Source of the DNA: Pachyseris speciosa
Lineage: Eukaryota > Cnidaria > Anthozoa > Scleractinia > Pachyseridae
Length of the DNA: 64,000 nucleotides
NCBI GenBank assembly: GCA_016490735.1
Contig: JAEMWC010000100.1
Coordinates: 710,001-774,000 of the forward strand
Direction of reading: 5' to 3'
Shown: positions 44,201-53,600 of the stretch, piece after piece
Layout of the letters: every line of letters begins with the position of its first letter
How positions within the stretch are numbered: position 1 is the stretch's first letter
Made by a program: the position numbers and the translations under genes
Notes under the pieces: generated by a model
Databases searched by the model: none
What the model was told of the DNA's origin: nothing
The model's input: the letters and a program-made list of their open reading frames with translations, nothing else

Positions 44201-47200
44201 TTTTTGAGCTGAGGGCTGTGAGATGTTTTTCAGTACATTAGCAGAGACCTGATCTTTAAATGGTATGGCAACTCGGATGGGGGCTGTAGTCGTGTCGGTT
44301 GATGGAATTTGCCGCTGGTCTGCTACCTTGGAATCTACAAATGTGACCCTTTGTTATTATGTTAATTTGGAGAGACTATAGAAATCAAATCTTCGCATTA
44401 CTTATAAATTTTTTTTTTAAATTTTTACTTAATTATCCTCTCCCCATCGGGGCTTTTCAGGGATAATGATACAAATACAAACTATGTGAGAAACAAATAA
44501 TTCAAATAAACTCAACATGATAAGAATCCCAACTGGCTGAAGGCAAACCAGTTGGCTATTTACAAGGATGACAGAGGAGTTGAACCAGGGACTACCCAGA
44601 ACAACACCAGCTAGCGGCCAGAGCAGGATTTGAACCCGGGAATAACCGCATTGAAATCAAGCGCCCTAACTGCTCGGCCACTCCTGCCCCCTTATTCATT
44701 TTGCCTTGAGAATGGTGTCATGATGACGCCGAAATGCCGGCTTTTAACGTTAATATTCGCTTGCTTCTGTTTCAAGAAATCGTTAAAGATTATTTTATTA
44801 ATAATAATAAGAATCATTCATACCTTCCTTTCCCTCAAGTGAATTGTTGATGGCATTCACACACTTCTGACAGGTCATTTGTACAGCAAACTCCATCTAG
44901 ACGAAAATAACTTACAGTAATTCCAAACAGTGGCATCTATCTCTTAATGGAATTTAGCAGAGCAGTGAGCACTGATGCAAAGTTAAATTGAGCACTCCGA
45001 TTGTTGTGTTCTCCTAATACATAAATTGGATCGAGATAAACAGCTGCAGGTCACACACAGATAAACACTTTACTGTTCTTCATCATAAATCATTCCATCT
45101 GCTCTCCTATCCCAGAAGTCCTATCCTAGTACTTCATGTAAAACATCACATCCCTCCTTTTCTTAAAGGAAACAAACTCAACGACTACGAGAAATAACAG
45201 AAATGACACTCACATAAAAGGATAAGAATCACTGCGAAATACTAGCAATGTCTCTACTCTTAAACAGAAACTAAAGTCACATTCACAAGGGTGCTATAGA
45301 CCTGTAGTGTCCATGAACTAAATGAAAATACTGATTTCAACAATGATAGATCAGTGACTTTTCCAAAACAAAGTCCTTGTATTTCACTGGTGGCCTCCTC
45401 TGTCTCTGAGGTTGCCCACATCCTGGACGGTGCTGTTTGCTTAATGGGCATGGCCACTGGTTTAGGTGACAGCGTGTGAGGACTTTCCACTGGACCCAGT
45501 GTCGGCATTGGAGGACTCATCCCTGAAACAGGTGTCTATGTCTGCATTTGTGGACTTGTAACTCGATTGGATGTCACCTCTGCATTTGTAGAATGCGTTC
45601 CACCCTCCATTCCTTCCCTACTGGCCAGTGCGAGATTCCATCTGCTGCAGAATCACCTGATGCAACTGGTGGTATCATGGGTGTGGATTGAGGCATTTCT
45701 GACACAAACTTCTTAACATGAGAGCTGTTTCTTGAATAAAGAGCACCACCTTGAGACTCTACCACAACTTTGTTTCCAGTCTTGCTCACAACCTGATATG
45801 GTGTGGGATTGAATATTGTGGAGAATTTGTCGGTTTTCTCCTGTCGGACAAGTACTTGGTCACCACTTGAACATCAGACGGCTTTGTATTTCTGCGCTCG
45901 TCTGCATACGCTTTAGTCTTGGCTTTGAACTCTGCATCTCTGTCATGTACTTCCAGGTCTGAGTGGTGATCAAACTGCAATTCTGGTAACTTGCCCCTTA
46001 TTTTACGATTGAACAACAGTTCTGCTGGACTTCTCCCAGTTGTCACATGATCGATTCCCCTGTACTTGGTCACATATTTCCGGAGTTCTCTTCTCCAGTC
46101 CTGTTCCTCTGCTTGTCTTTAATGAGCAATGCGAATTCTCTTCATCAGTGATGCGTTCTGCCTTTCCACTTCACCATTGGCTTGAGGCCACTTTGGTGTT
46201 GACAGGAGATGTGTGATTCCATTGTTGGCACAGTAATCCTGGAAATCATCTGAGCGGAACTGTGGACCATTATCTGACTTGATTGTCACAGGGAGTCCAT
46301 GGCGGCTGAAGATTTCCTGCAAACTGTCGATTACCTTAATTTGCAGAAGTTGTGGATGTCAGTATTGCGTACTTATAGTAATGACTGTAATAGTCAACCA
46401 CGATGAGAATTGACTGTCCAGATGGAAGAGGACCAAGTAAATCTACTGCGAGATCTTTCCACGGTCCTCCTGGAAGTGTTGTGGATTTCAGCTGCTTGGG
46501 TGGATCCTGTCGCGTTACTAACTGGCATCCATAGCACGACTTACAGAACTTCTCTGCTGCTTTGTCCATAGTAGGCCACCGAACTTTACTTCTCAGGTTT
46601 TCCTTAGTTCCTACAATTCCTAAGGGTCCTACGGGAGCTAAGGCGACAGCTTGTGGCTTAAGTTTGTTTGGTAGTATGATGCGGGTCCCCCTCAAAACCA
46701 GCTGTCCAATAATGCACAGTTCACCTGCTGCAGGTGCGTATATCTTGCATTGATCAAAATGATCAGTTTTGCTTGCCTCTCTCAGAACTGTTAATTCTTC
46801 ATCTGTCGCAGATGCTTCTTCAACCTCTCTTGTAGTTAGCGCCTTTGGCGTAGCATTGACGGCCACAAACCAGACATACTCTTCGGCTCTATGCTTGTGG
46901 TTAGAAACTTCATTCTGATTTCGAAGTAAACATGAGAGCGGGTCAGCAATGTTACCTGGTCCTGGCGAGTAGACAATCCGGAAGTCATAGGGTTGTAGAT
47001 GTAACACCCAACTTTCAATAAAGGCACAAGGCTTAGAGCGTGGACCGTATATCACTTCCAGTGGTTTATGGTCAGTCACCAGCCTGAGGTCAAATTTCAT
47101 GCCATAGATGTACATGTGATATCTCTCACATGCCCAAACAAGGGCAAGAGCTTCCCTTTCAGTCTGCGAATATCTACTCTCGCACTCTGTTAGGCTGCGG

Positions 47201-50200
47201 CTTGCGTAACAGATGGGTACCCAGTTCCCATTCTGGTTCTGCACTAGCACTGCACCAAGGCCTACAGGACTCGCATCCGCAATGAATTTTGTTGGGGCAT
47301 CCTTTTTTAAATAAGCTAGTGTTCTGGCTTCTGCCATGCTCTGTTTCAGCAACTTGAAGGCAGACTTTTGCTCGGGTCCAAATTGGAAGGGTACATCTTT
47401 CTTAGTCAACCTCCTTAGTGGTTCTGTCAGAGTTGGGAAGTGCGGGATAAATCTGCTACTGTAGTTAGCCAGCCCCAAGAAACTACGTACTTCACTGACA
47501 GTCGCAGGTTCTCTCGTTTCTTGCAGTGCTCTGACACTCTCCTCTGTGGGGCCGATCCCTTTCTCCCACAGAAGGATTCCCATAAAGACTAGTCTGTCCA
47601 CATTAAATACACATTTGTCAACATCGAGTGTCAGGCCGTGCTTTCTAAGGCGTTCCAGAGTTTTGTGGAGACGCTGATCATGGGTTTCCTGGTCTGGGCC
47701 ATGCACAATGATGCCATCAGAAATGTTTTCGACCCCCTCAATTCCTGCCAGAGCTGTTGCAATTTCATGCTGATACTGTTCACTTGCTGAACTCACACCA
47801 AACAACAACCGTTTGCATTCTGTACAAGCCTTTATGGTGGTCACAAATTTTGTGATTTGATGCGATTCTGGGGAGAGTTCAAGCTGGTGGTAGCCCCATT
47901 TAAGATCCAACTTGCTGAAGATCTTTGAGCCATTCATATTGTGCAGCAGTTCATCTACTGTTGGTATGGGGTGTCGACCACGAATAATGGCCTTGTTTGC
48001 ACACTTCAGGTCGATACAAAGGCATACTTCTCCATTTGTTTTGAGTATGATTACAACAGGATTCACCCATGGTGTAGGGCCATTGACTTCTTCGATGATG
48101 TCACAGTCTAGCAGTTCTTGGACTTTTCTTCCACCTTGTCTTGCGGGGTTAAAGGGGACACACCTGAGGGGCTGTGCAACTGCTTCCACTTCAGGATCAA
48201 TGTGTAACGTTACTTGTCTGGCTTTCAGTTTTCCCACGCCATGAAATACCTCAGGATACTGCTTTTGAAGCTTTTGTTTGGTTTCTGTGACTGCAGCAAC
48301 ATCAACACCTATCTTCAATGCACCTAATGCCATAGCAGTGTTTCTGCCCAGCAATGGTACCCCCTTTCCTTTAATCACTAGGAATTCTGCTTGGGATCTG
48401 CCTTGGCCAACCGTTACTTCACAGTTAAACCGACCTTTCACGGGGAGGGGCTTGTCAGAAGCATATGTGTACAGCTTTCTTGTAACTGGGGCAGCTTCAG
48501 ATTTACATCTTATCCTTTTGACCTTTAAATTCTCCCATGTCTCTTCATCAATGATGTTGTTTGTAGCTCCAGAATCCACTAGCATTTTTAGGTTTACACC
48601 CCCCACAGACACAGTGAGCACATCTGACTCCACCCCACTGGTTACCTGAAAGGCATAATCAGGTTGGTGTGCACTGGTTTGGTCTTCTTGAAGTTGGTTA
48701 AACTCTACTTTCGTATGTTTGGTTTTGCACACACTAGCGAAATGATCTTTTCTGTTACACTTTCTGCAGGTTTGACCTTTCGCAGGACACTTCGGATCCC
48801 GACCAAAATGACCACTAAGACCACATCTATAACAAGTGTTCCCTTTAGGCTCACTTTTAGGCTTATTCAGTTTACTGTGTTTACTTTGGGGTTTGCTTGG
48901 TTTAGCGAAAACTCTGTTTACACTTTCTTGACCCTGACTCTTTGTGCCCAGTTCAGTCATTTGATGTTCTACCTTTTCACACTGTTTGGCTACTTCAAGG
49001 GTGCGGGCTAAAGTCAGCCCTTGGCCTTCTTCAAGCAATTTAGGCTTTACATAATATGATGTACACTTACACAGAATGGCATCTCTGGTTGTCGGTATCC
49101 AAGCCGAAATTACAATCCTTTGATTCTTTTCGTAATCTAGTAACAAATTGCAGAACAGTCTCACCTTCCTTTTGCTGAATGTGGTGAAACGTTTGCCGCG
49201 CGAAGGCAAAGTTGACCTTTGGAACGAAAATAATATCCATTTAGAGCTGTTACTGCAGCCGTGTAATTGGTAGCTTCGCCAGTGTCTGCAAGAGTGGAGA
49301 AAATATTCTGTACATCTGGGCCAGCCAAATGGAGCAATAAAGCCTGGCGCCTTTGTCTGGTGTTGGCATTTGTTGTGTTGTTGATGATAACACCTTTGCC
49401 ATTGGCAAACAACTCGAATGATGTCAGCCATCTTGTCCATCTTGGACCTAGCGAGGTGGGCTCAGAGTAACAATCAAACTTAGGAATTGCGTTAGTGCCA
49501 TTGTCGCTTGAATGAGACATGTTTTACTCGTTGCCAATGTCGTGTTCTCCTAATACATAAATTGGATCGAGATAAACAGCTGCAGGTCACACACAGATAA
49601 ATTCTTTACTGTTCTTCATCATTAATCATTCCATCTGCTTTCCTATCCCAGAAGTCCTTTCCTAGTACTTCATGTAAAACATCACACTGATATTTAGCCA
49701 AATGGAAATTTTTACTGTTCTCTACCCATGCTGACTACAGGTTGGGGGAGGGGGTGGAGGGGGAAGCTTAATTAAGGTTACAAAAAAGTACAAATCTGCA
49801 TTATACCCCGATTAATGTATCAGTCAATTCCAAAAGCACCCATCTCCCCCCCCCCCCCCCGCCCCCCCTATCCCCCGGGCATAGCCTTGGTATTTGACCA
49901 GAGGGTAGCCCCGAACAGCACAGAAGGGAATTTGACCTGACATGAGTCCCTGCCCGGTGGGGCATTTGACTATCGGCTAAACACTGGGTGGATGGGCGCT
50001 TTTGGAATTGACTGATACATAACATTCATTCATTCATTCATTCATTTTATTTGCTTTTATAAATTATAGTACTAAATTACAGTTAATTATCATACATTTA
50101 GCAGGCAGTCCAGGAAGCTATTTTGCTTATTTAAAGGACTGCCGCAAGAAAAGGAGTAAGAAACTAGAATGTAAACTGTCAGTAGCAGAACAAAAATATT

Positions 50201-50581
50201 GAGACTGAAACTAAATAACGTAGATAAAGTAGTTTAATACAGTAAGAAGGGGTGAAGCTGTCTCGAGATTATGTCCAGTCGAGTATGCCAATAGGCGGTA
50301 TGTCTCTTTGCTGCTTAAAAAGGCTAAGGTGTTTGCGTGTTCCAGTGTGTTCTGGCACTGCTGATTCGTGGATGACACCCAGAAATTTTGTATTATTTTA
50401 TAAAGAAGTAACAGAAAACCAAGGGATACTTTAGCGGCTAAGGATAATCCATATAGATCAGGAATAAATGATGCCAAATTTCAAGGAAAGAAAAGCGCAT
50501 AAAGGAGCTGAAAATCAACATATTATTGACAGATCGAGATATATTTACCTTGGTCACTGTTGGGCCCTCGTTGGAAGCCAT
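38238..50581 (-). CDS. CCS: Copper chaperone for superoxide dismutase, 9 exons, 266 aa
   Basis: Exons on the - strand: 50581-50549, 44896-44824, 42905-42774, 42486-42407, 41723-41617, 40333-40273, 40160-40083, 39539-39436, 38370-38238. All introns are GT-AG and lengths total 801 nt. Domain I (about 12-80) has the copper site MTCQKC (C20, C23). Domain II is SOD1-like (about 85-225): zinc ligands H146, H154, H163, D166 and the disulfide cysteines C140 and C226 are kept. Domain III ends with the FCACDGK copper-transfer motif (C243, C245). The protein loads copper into Cu,Zn-SOD in the cytosol and forms its disulfide. Odd: the position of SOD1 His46 is Asn129, while His48 and His120 equivalents (H131, H200) are kept. 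Intron 1 holds a Gypsy element. Met12, at the start of exon 2, could be an alternative start. Confidence 0.95.
38523..38575 (-). mobile_element. Possible LINE 3' tail with (GTT)n
   Basis: 'caacaacaacaatctttatttgcatgt' resembles the tail at 20797. Only the tail is recognisable. Confidence 0.3.
38817..39064. mobile_element. 248-bp MITE with GGGCCTGGTTGTTC-type TIRs
   Basis: Left end GGGCCTGGTTGTTCGAAAGC and right end GAAGAACAGGGCCC are inverted with several mismatches; the inner 'gctagaccaggattag' is mirrored by 'ctaactggggattagc'. In CCS intron 8. Confidence 0.65.
40676..40790. repeat. Foldback hairpin of about 115 bp in CCS intron 5
   Basis: 'gataaaatattcacgtgaga...tgtatgggcgttataatgg' and 'ccattgtaaatgcctaatatacagatctcctg...tattttatc' are imperfect complements. 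Confidence 0.65.
43153..43310. mobile_element. 158-bp MITE with GGCTGTGCTCTA TIRs, copy 2
   Basis: TIRs GGCTGTGCTCTA and TAGAGCACAGCC are exact complements. About 85% similar by eye to 36616-36767. In CCS intron 2. Confidence 0.87.
43680..43725 (-). ncRNA. Vestigial hammerhead in Penelope terminal repeat
   Basis: On the - strand: GCC, TTGAGAA in place of CUGANGA, stem II GGTGTC-atgat-GACGCC, CAAA in place of GAAA, ATC, then GGC closing stem I. The inverted partner on the + strand (about 44705-44750) keeps GAAA. Several core residues are lost, so it is presumably inactive. Confidence 0.4.
44406..44690 (-). mobile_element. tRNA-derived SINE, 285 bp
   Basis: CTTAT flanks both ends (44401-44405 and 44691-44695). 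Read on the - strand, it starts with a Leu/Ser-tRNA-like head with A box TGGCCGAGCAG (44680-44670) and B box GGTTCAAATCC (44636-44626), and ends in an A-rich tail (about 44425-44406). It is inserted into the terminal repeat of the Penelope-like fragment, so it is younger than that insertion. Confidence 0.82.
45002..45150 (-). repeat. 3' LTR of the Gypsy element
   Basis: 149 bp, TGT...ACA boundaries on the + strand. Near-identical to 49538-49686. Confidence 0.9.
45151..45163 (-). other. Polypurine tract of the Gypsy element
   Basis: AAAAGGAGGGA on the - strand, directly before the 3' LTR, where plus-strand DNA synthesis would be primed. Confidence 0.75.
45574..46322 (-). pseudogene. Gypsy integrase, C-terminal half (broken)
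   Basis: 46322-46119 continues the integrase core in a different frame from the upstream pol ORF, with the second catalytic Asp in KSDNGPQFR and the Glu in NGEVERQN. A stop follows at 46119. 46073-45786 gives the segment after the core ([20 protein letters not shown]), and 45789-45574 a tail in another frame. At least three frame breaks or stops separate these pieces. Confidence 0.85.
46336..49440 (-). pseudogene. Gypsy gag-pol ORF, 1034 codons, disabled
   Basis: The first 110 or so codons are out of the gag frame in places. Two zinc knuckles follow ([16 protein letters not shown] and [14 protein letters not shown]), then the protease (LVDSGATNN, catalytic Asp). The reverse transcriptase keeps the first catalytic Asp in [15 protein letters not shown] but has ISDG where the second motif normally ends in two Asp. 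RNase H ([32 protein letters not shown]) looks intact, and the integrase zinc finger and first catalytic Asp (VDLLGP) close the ORF. It ends by a frameshift inside the integrase core. Enzymatic activity is unlikely because of the changed reverse-transcriptase residue. Confidence 0.92.
49161..49520 (-). pseudogene. Gypsy gag N-terminal fragment
   Basis: Starts [18 protein letters not shown] just inside the 5' LTR and reads through [18 protein letters not shown], a typical Gypsy gag capsid start, before the frame is lost at about 49165. The remaining gag continues in other frames within the overlapping long ORF. Confidence 0.8.
49521..49537 (-). other. Primer-binding site region
   Basis: Directly after the 5' LTR the - strand reads TTGGCAACGAGTAAAAC. 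TGG pairs with the CCA end of a tRNA; the tRNA species was not identified. Confidence 0.5.
49538..49686 (-). repeat. 5' LTR of the Gypsy element
   Basis: 149 bp, see the 3' LTR. Differences between the two LTRs (roughly 4-5%) indicate an old insertion. Confidence 0.9.
49816..50019. mobile_element. 204-bp MITE with about 27-bp TIRs
   Basis: TGTATCAGTCAATTCCAAAA followed by GC.CCCATC at the left; the right end is the complement with one mismatch. C/G-rich centre with a long poly-C run. Confidence 0.85.
50026..50440 (-). mobile_element. Possible LINE 3' end with (AATG)n tail
   Basis: (CATT)n at 50027-50047 would be a simple-repeat tail on the - strand. Upstream - strand sequence has a short open stretch ([17 protein letters not shown]...) ending at a stop near 50260. 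The fragment is too short for a family call. Confidence 0.3.
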
Positions 50582-50671
50582 TTTGGGATAGACAGATGAG
50601 GTGACCTGGATCGAGTCCTTCTGCCTCGTTCTGGAAAAGAGGTCACGCACCAAAGCCCGGGAAAAAAGAAC
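50582..50671. promoter_or_regulatory. Probable bidirectional promoter of CCS and the exonuclease gene
   Basis: Only 90 bp separate the CCS start codon (50581, -) from the exonuclease start codon (50672, +). There is no TATA box. Contains 'aggtgacctgg' and 'gaggtcacg', two inverted AGGTCA-like half-sites about 40 bp apart. Confidence 0.6.
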
Positions 50672-53600
50672 ATGGCGGAAAACGCAATGGAGGACGCTAA
50701 ACTACATCCTTTGGTGATATTTTATGATAGTGAAGCTGCGTATGGAAATGTTTATCGTGGAGACATTATCGAAATTGCCGCCAAGTGTCATCCCGATGTA
50801 GTGAAAGGTTCCTTTCAGAGCCTGATAAACACAAAGCAGCCATTATGTGCGTTTGGTAAGTGAATTCGCATGTTTCAAAATGTACGCCGTCAGCAAAATT
50901 TTTGACCATTTTACAGCACAGAGCTTTGTCGGAAGGAAGGGATATACGTTTTACAACAAAGTTTAGGTACTCAGAACGAGGAAATCGTAAAAGAAAATAA
51001 CGTACTTCTGGACTCCACTTAAAATCGGTTGCGTGGCGTTGTGGTCGACAACTGTAGTTAACGTTTATGCGCGGTGTCACGATGTAAATAATGAATACAT
51101 TATTCGCTTCTTGTTAAGTATAACGTATTTATGGAGCTCTGACATGGTTGAATTTGCGATATGTTTATCAAGGATCCGAAAACTTGTGATTTTGCAGGTA
51201 GCTTTTAGCGGGGAAACTATCGTATAAAACAACATTAACACGCGCTTTCATGACGGCATTTCCGGCATGCAAATTACAGTAGTAACGCCAAAACAATTCG
51301 TTTCGTTTTGCCGTCTTCCGCAGAGTTTGTGTAAGAGTAAAGTGAGAAACGTTACAGTAAATTCTGCCTTCCCCTTAGCATCAACTCCAGAGGACTATAG
51401 CATTTTTGTTTACGAGCAATAAAATCACTTTGGGAACAGTACTTTACTGTGGATAATCTACTGTAAGTTAATAAGATATGGAAAGTTATGCAATCGATTT
51501 CGCCACAGTTTACGTTCCTTTTTGACATAAAATTTGGAAAGAAATTTTAGCGTCTTGAATTAAAGCCAAAAGGGGATTTGTCCATTAAAAAATGTATTTA
51601 CTTTACTGCTGTTGTGAAAATTTTCGTAGAACATAGCATAAAAAATATATTGATCAATTTCACTTAAGTAATAATATTTTGTCTCAAAACAATGGCATAG
51701 GTGACAGTGTCTTAATTCCAGCTAAGCGGTAGGCCGCAATATCGCCATTGAGAAGAAACTAATTTATTAGTTACTGTATTTCATTCCTTGCCACTTAAGA
51801 GGTTGTTTATAAATCAATTCAAAAGGCATTTTTCGTTGAGTACAGTTGAATGAAGTAGCAAGCTTTTTCCATATGGTACAAATAGTATTCAGTTGTTTAT
51901 GGCATCCCAGGTGCCAATACTAAAGCTTTTAACTTTGGAGGTGGGGCTGAAAGCAGTGTAATATGCCAAAGACATTATAATATTGGGAAAACAAAATTTC
52001 TTTCTCGCTAATGATAACATTATAATACCCATGCTAAAAAGGAACCATACCTGTCAACTTGCCCCAGATGTATAATTGAGGGTTCTTCAAAATTGGAGTT
52101 CTGTCGTATGAATCTATTTTGTGGCTCATATAGTTTTTTGTACTGGACATTTGATTCGCAGATTTGAAAATGCTGTCCAGAATCTGTTGTTTCAGTTCTG
52201 TTTTCTGATTGGTTTTCATTGTCTGGATGGCTCCAGTTTCAATGAATGCACTGTAAATGGCTTTACCACATTCAGGGAAAATTATGTCAAGCATCAAGTG
52301 AGGGAAACTCCGTATTAATCTACCTTTAAGTTACAAATGATTTTTGGCTAGACGCAAGATTTTTGAAATAGTTTTCTTGTTGGCAAATGTAATGTTTTTA
52401 AAATAAGGAATTGTTTTTTGTTTTGCCTCCACTGCTTGCTTTAATGCCAGAGCATTTTATGTCTTGGAAAACTGGTCTGTGGCCAATGAAAAGAGATGTG
52501 AAAGTTGGACAACCATCACGGTTTCTTTTTTCTATCCCAATGAGTAACAATCCCGTTAACTTTTTTCATTGACATTCAGACTGATTTGAATGTTTAGCCA
52601 TAACACAGGGTTCATCATTGCTACTCCTTGAAGTGCTTGAAAAGCCCTGGAATTCAATGTTAGATTTCAAGGGTGCTTAAAAAGCCCTTGAAAAGAAGAA
52701 GTTCTGCTGAAAGTACTTGAAAATAATGAAAACTCCTTGGAGTTAAGTTTGGATGGGAAAAAATTATTAGTAGTATTACACATGTACATGTATATCAAAG
52801 TCAGTAAACTTACGTTCCATTTTATATCTGCTTTTTTAAAGTTGCCATTGACCAATGAAACATTTCAAAACATAGTACAAAAGAAAGTAAACTTACTATA
52901 AACACTCCTTGAAAACTCAGTTTTTGGTGCTTGAATACTACATGTACTTGGGAATGAATACTCCTTGAATTTTATGTACACAAGCCAGCATGCACTACGA
53001 TAACACTAGGGGTTAAAATCTAATTATTTCCTGTTGCTTGAAAGTGGCATTCTCATAACAGTATCCAGGGTGTCCTCCTTCAGATGGAGCTGGAGTAGAA
53101 AAACAGAACAGAGCAGGTAGAGAAATCATAACAAAAATAATAATAAAATATTGAGATCTCTCTCCTATCTTTTAATGGTGGAAGTCACAGTTGCAAGCTT
53201 GAGATTGTTTACGAGTGGTGAAAATAACCTATTGCATCTCTAAAGGGAGAACCCACTTACTTGTGTACATGGGTTTTCAAACCCATATGATATTATTTTT
53301 TGGGTTGCCATTATAAGTGCATGGCTTAGTTCATTAAAATAATTGTCTGCACGACTTTGTAATCTCTAGCAACAAGGGAGTGTGCCATATCAGAGGAACA
53401 CCTAAAAAATAAGCCACCTTTTAAAGAAGTGCTGAAGAGGTTTCTTGCGTGGATTGACAACATGGTTAAAGCTGCAAAGAGGAGACATGAAAAGCCATTT
53501 TTCCCAGGTACTGTAAGATGGCACATTCTAAGTACTATTGTATAGGTACCAGGGTTCCAGATTAGATTTTAAGGCAGGGTGTCAACAAGGAATTCCATCG

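Larger units (their letters stand above)
43650..44820 (-). mobile_element. Penelope-like fragment with inverted terminal copy
   Basis: 43655-43790 and 44341-44405 plus 44693-44815 are inverted copies (markers 'gattattttattaacgtt', 'ggtgtcatgatgacgcc', 'ctatagaaatcaaatctt'), the right copy being split by a SINE. Between them, 44110-43800 on the - strand reads like the end of a GIY-YIG endonuclease: a '[15 protein letters not shown]'-like stretch near 44060, then 'LKPSLN' near 43850, with frame breaks. A partial inverted terminal segment ahead of the body is usual for Penelope-like insertions. Located in CCS intron 2. Confidence 0.65.
45002..49686 (-). mobile_element. Full-length Ty3/Gypsy LTR retrotransposon, disabled
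   Basis: 4685 bp in CCS intron 1, opposite to the + strand and therefore in the same sense as CCS. LTRs of 149 bp (45002-45150 and 49538-49686) differ at roughly six or seven positions. Flanks ccgat (44997-45001) and ctgat (49687-49691) match 4 of 5 and fit a 5-bp target duplication. Order on the - strand: 5' LTR, primer-binding region, gag, protease, reverse transcriptase, RNase H, integrase, polypurine tract, 3' LTR. Frame breaks in gag and integrase and a changed catalytic residue in reverse transcriptase show that it is not autonomous. Confidence 0.93.

Noticed and set aside
44615..44690. Functional tRNA-Leu/Ser gene on the - strand
   Set aside because: A and B boxes are present, but the acceptor stem does not close and the sequence has a SINE body, A-rich tail and target duplication.
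48278..49011. Open frames of about 115-123 codons on the + strand
   Set aside because: Antisense shadows of the Gypsy pol frame.
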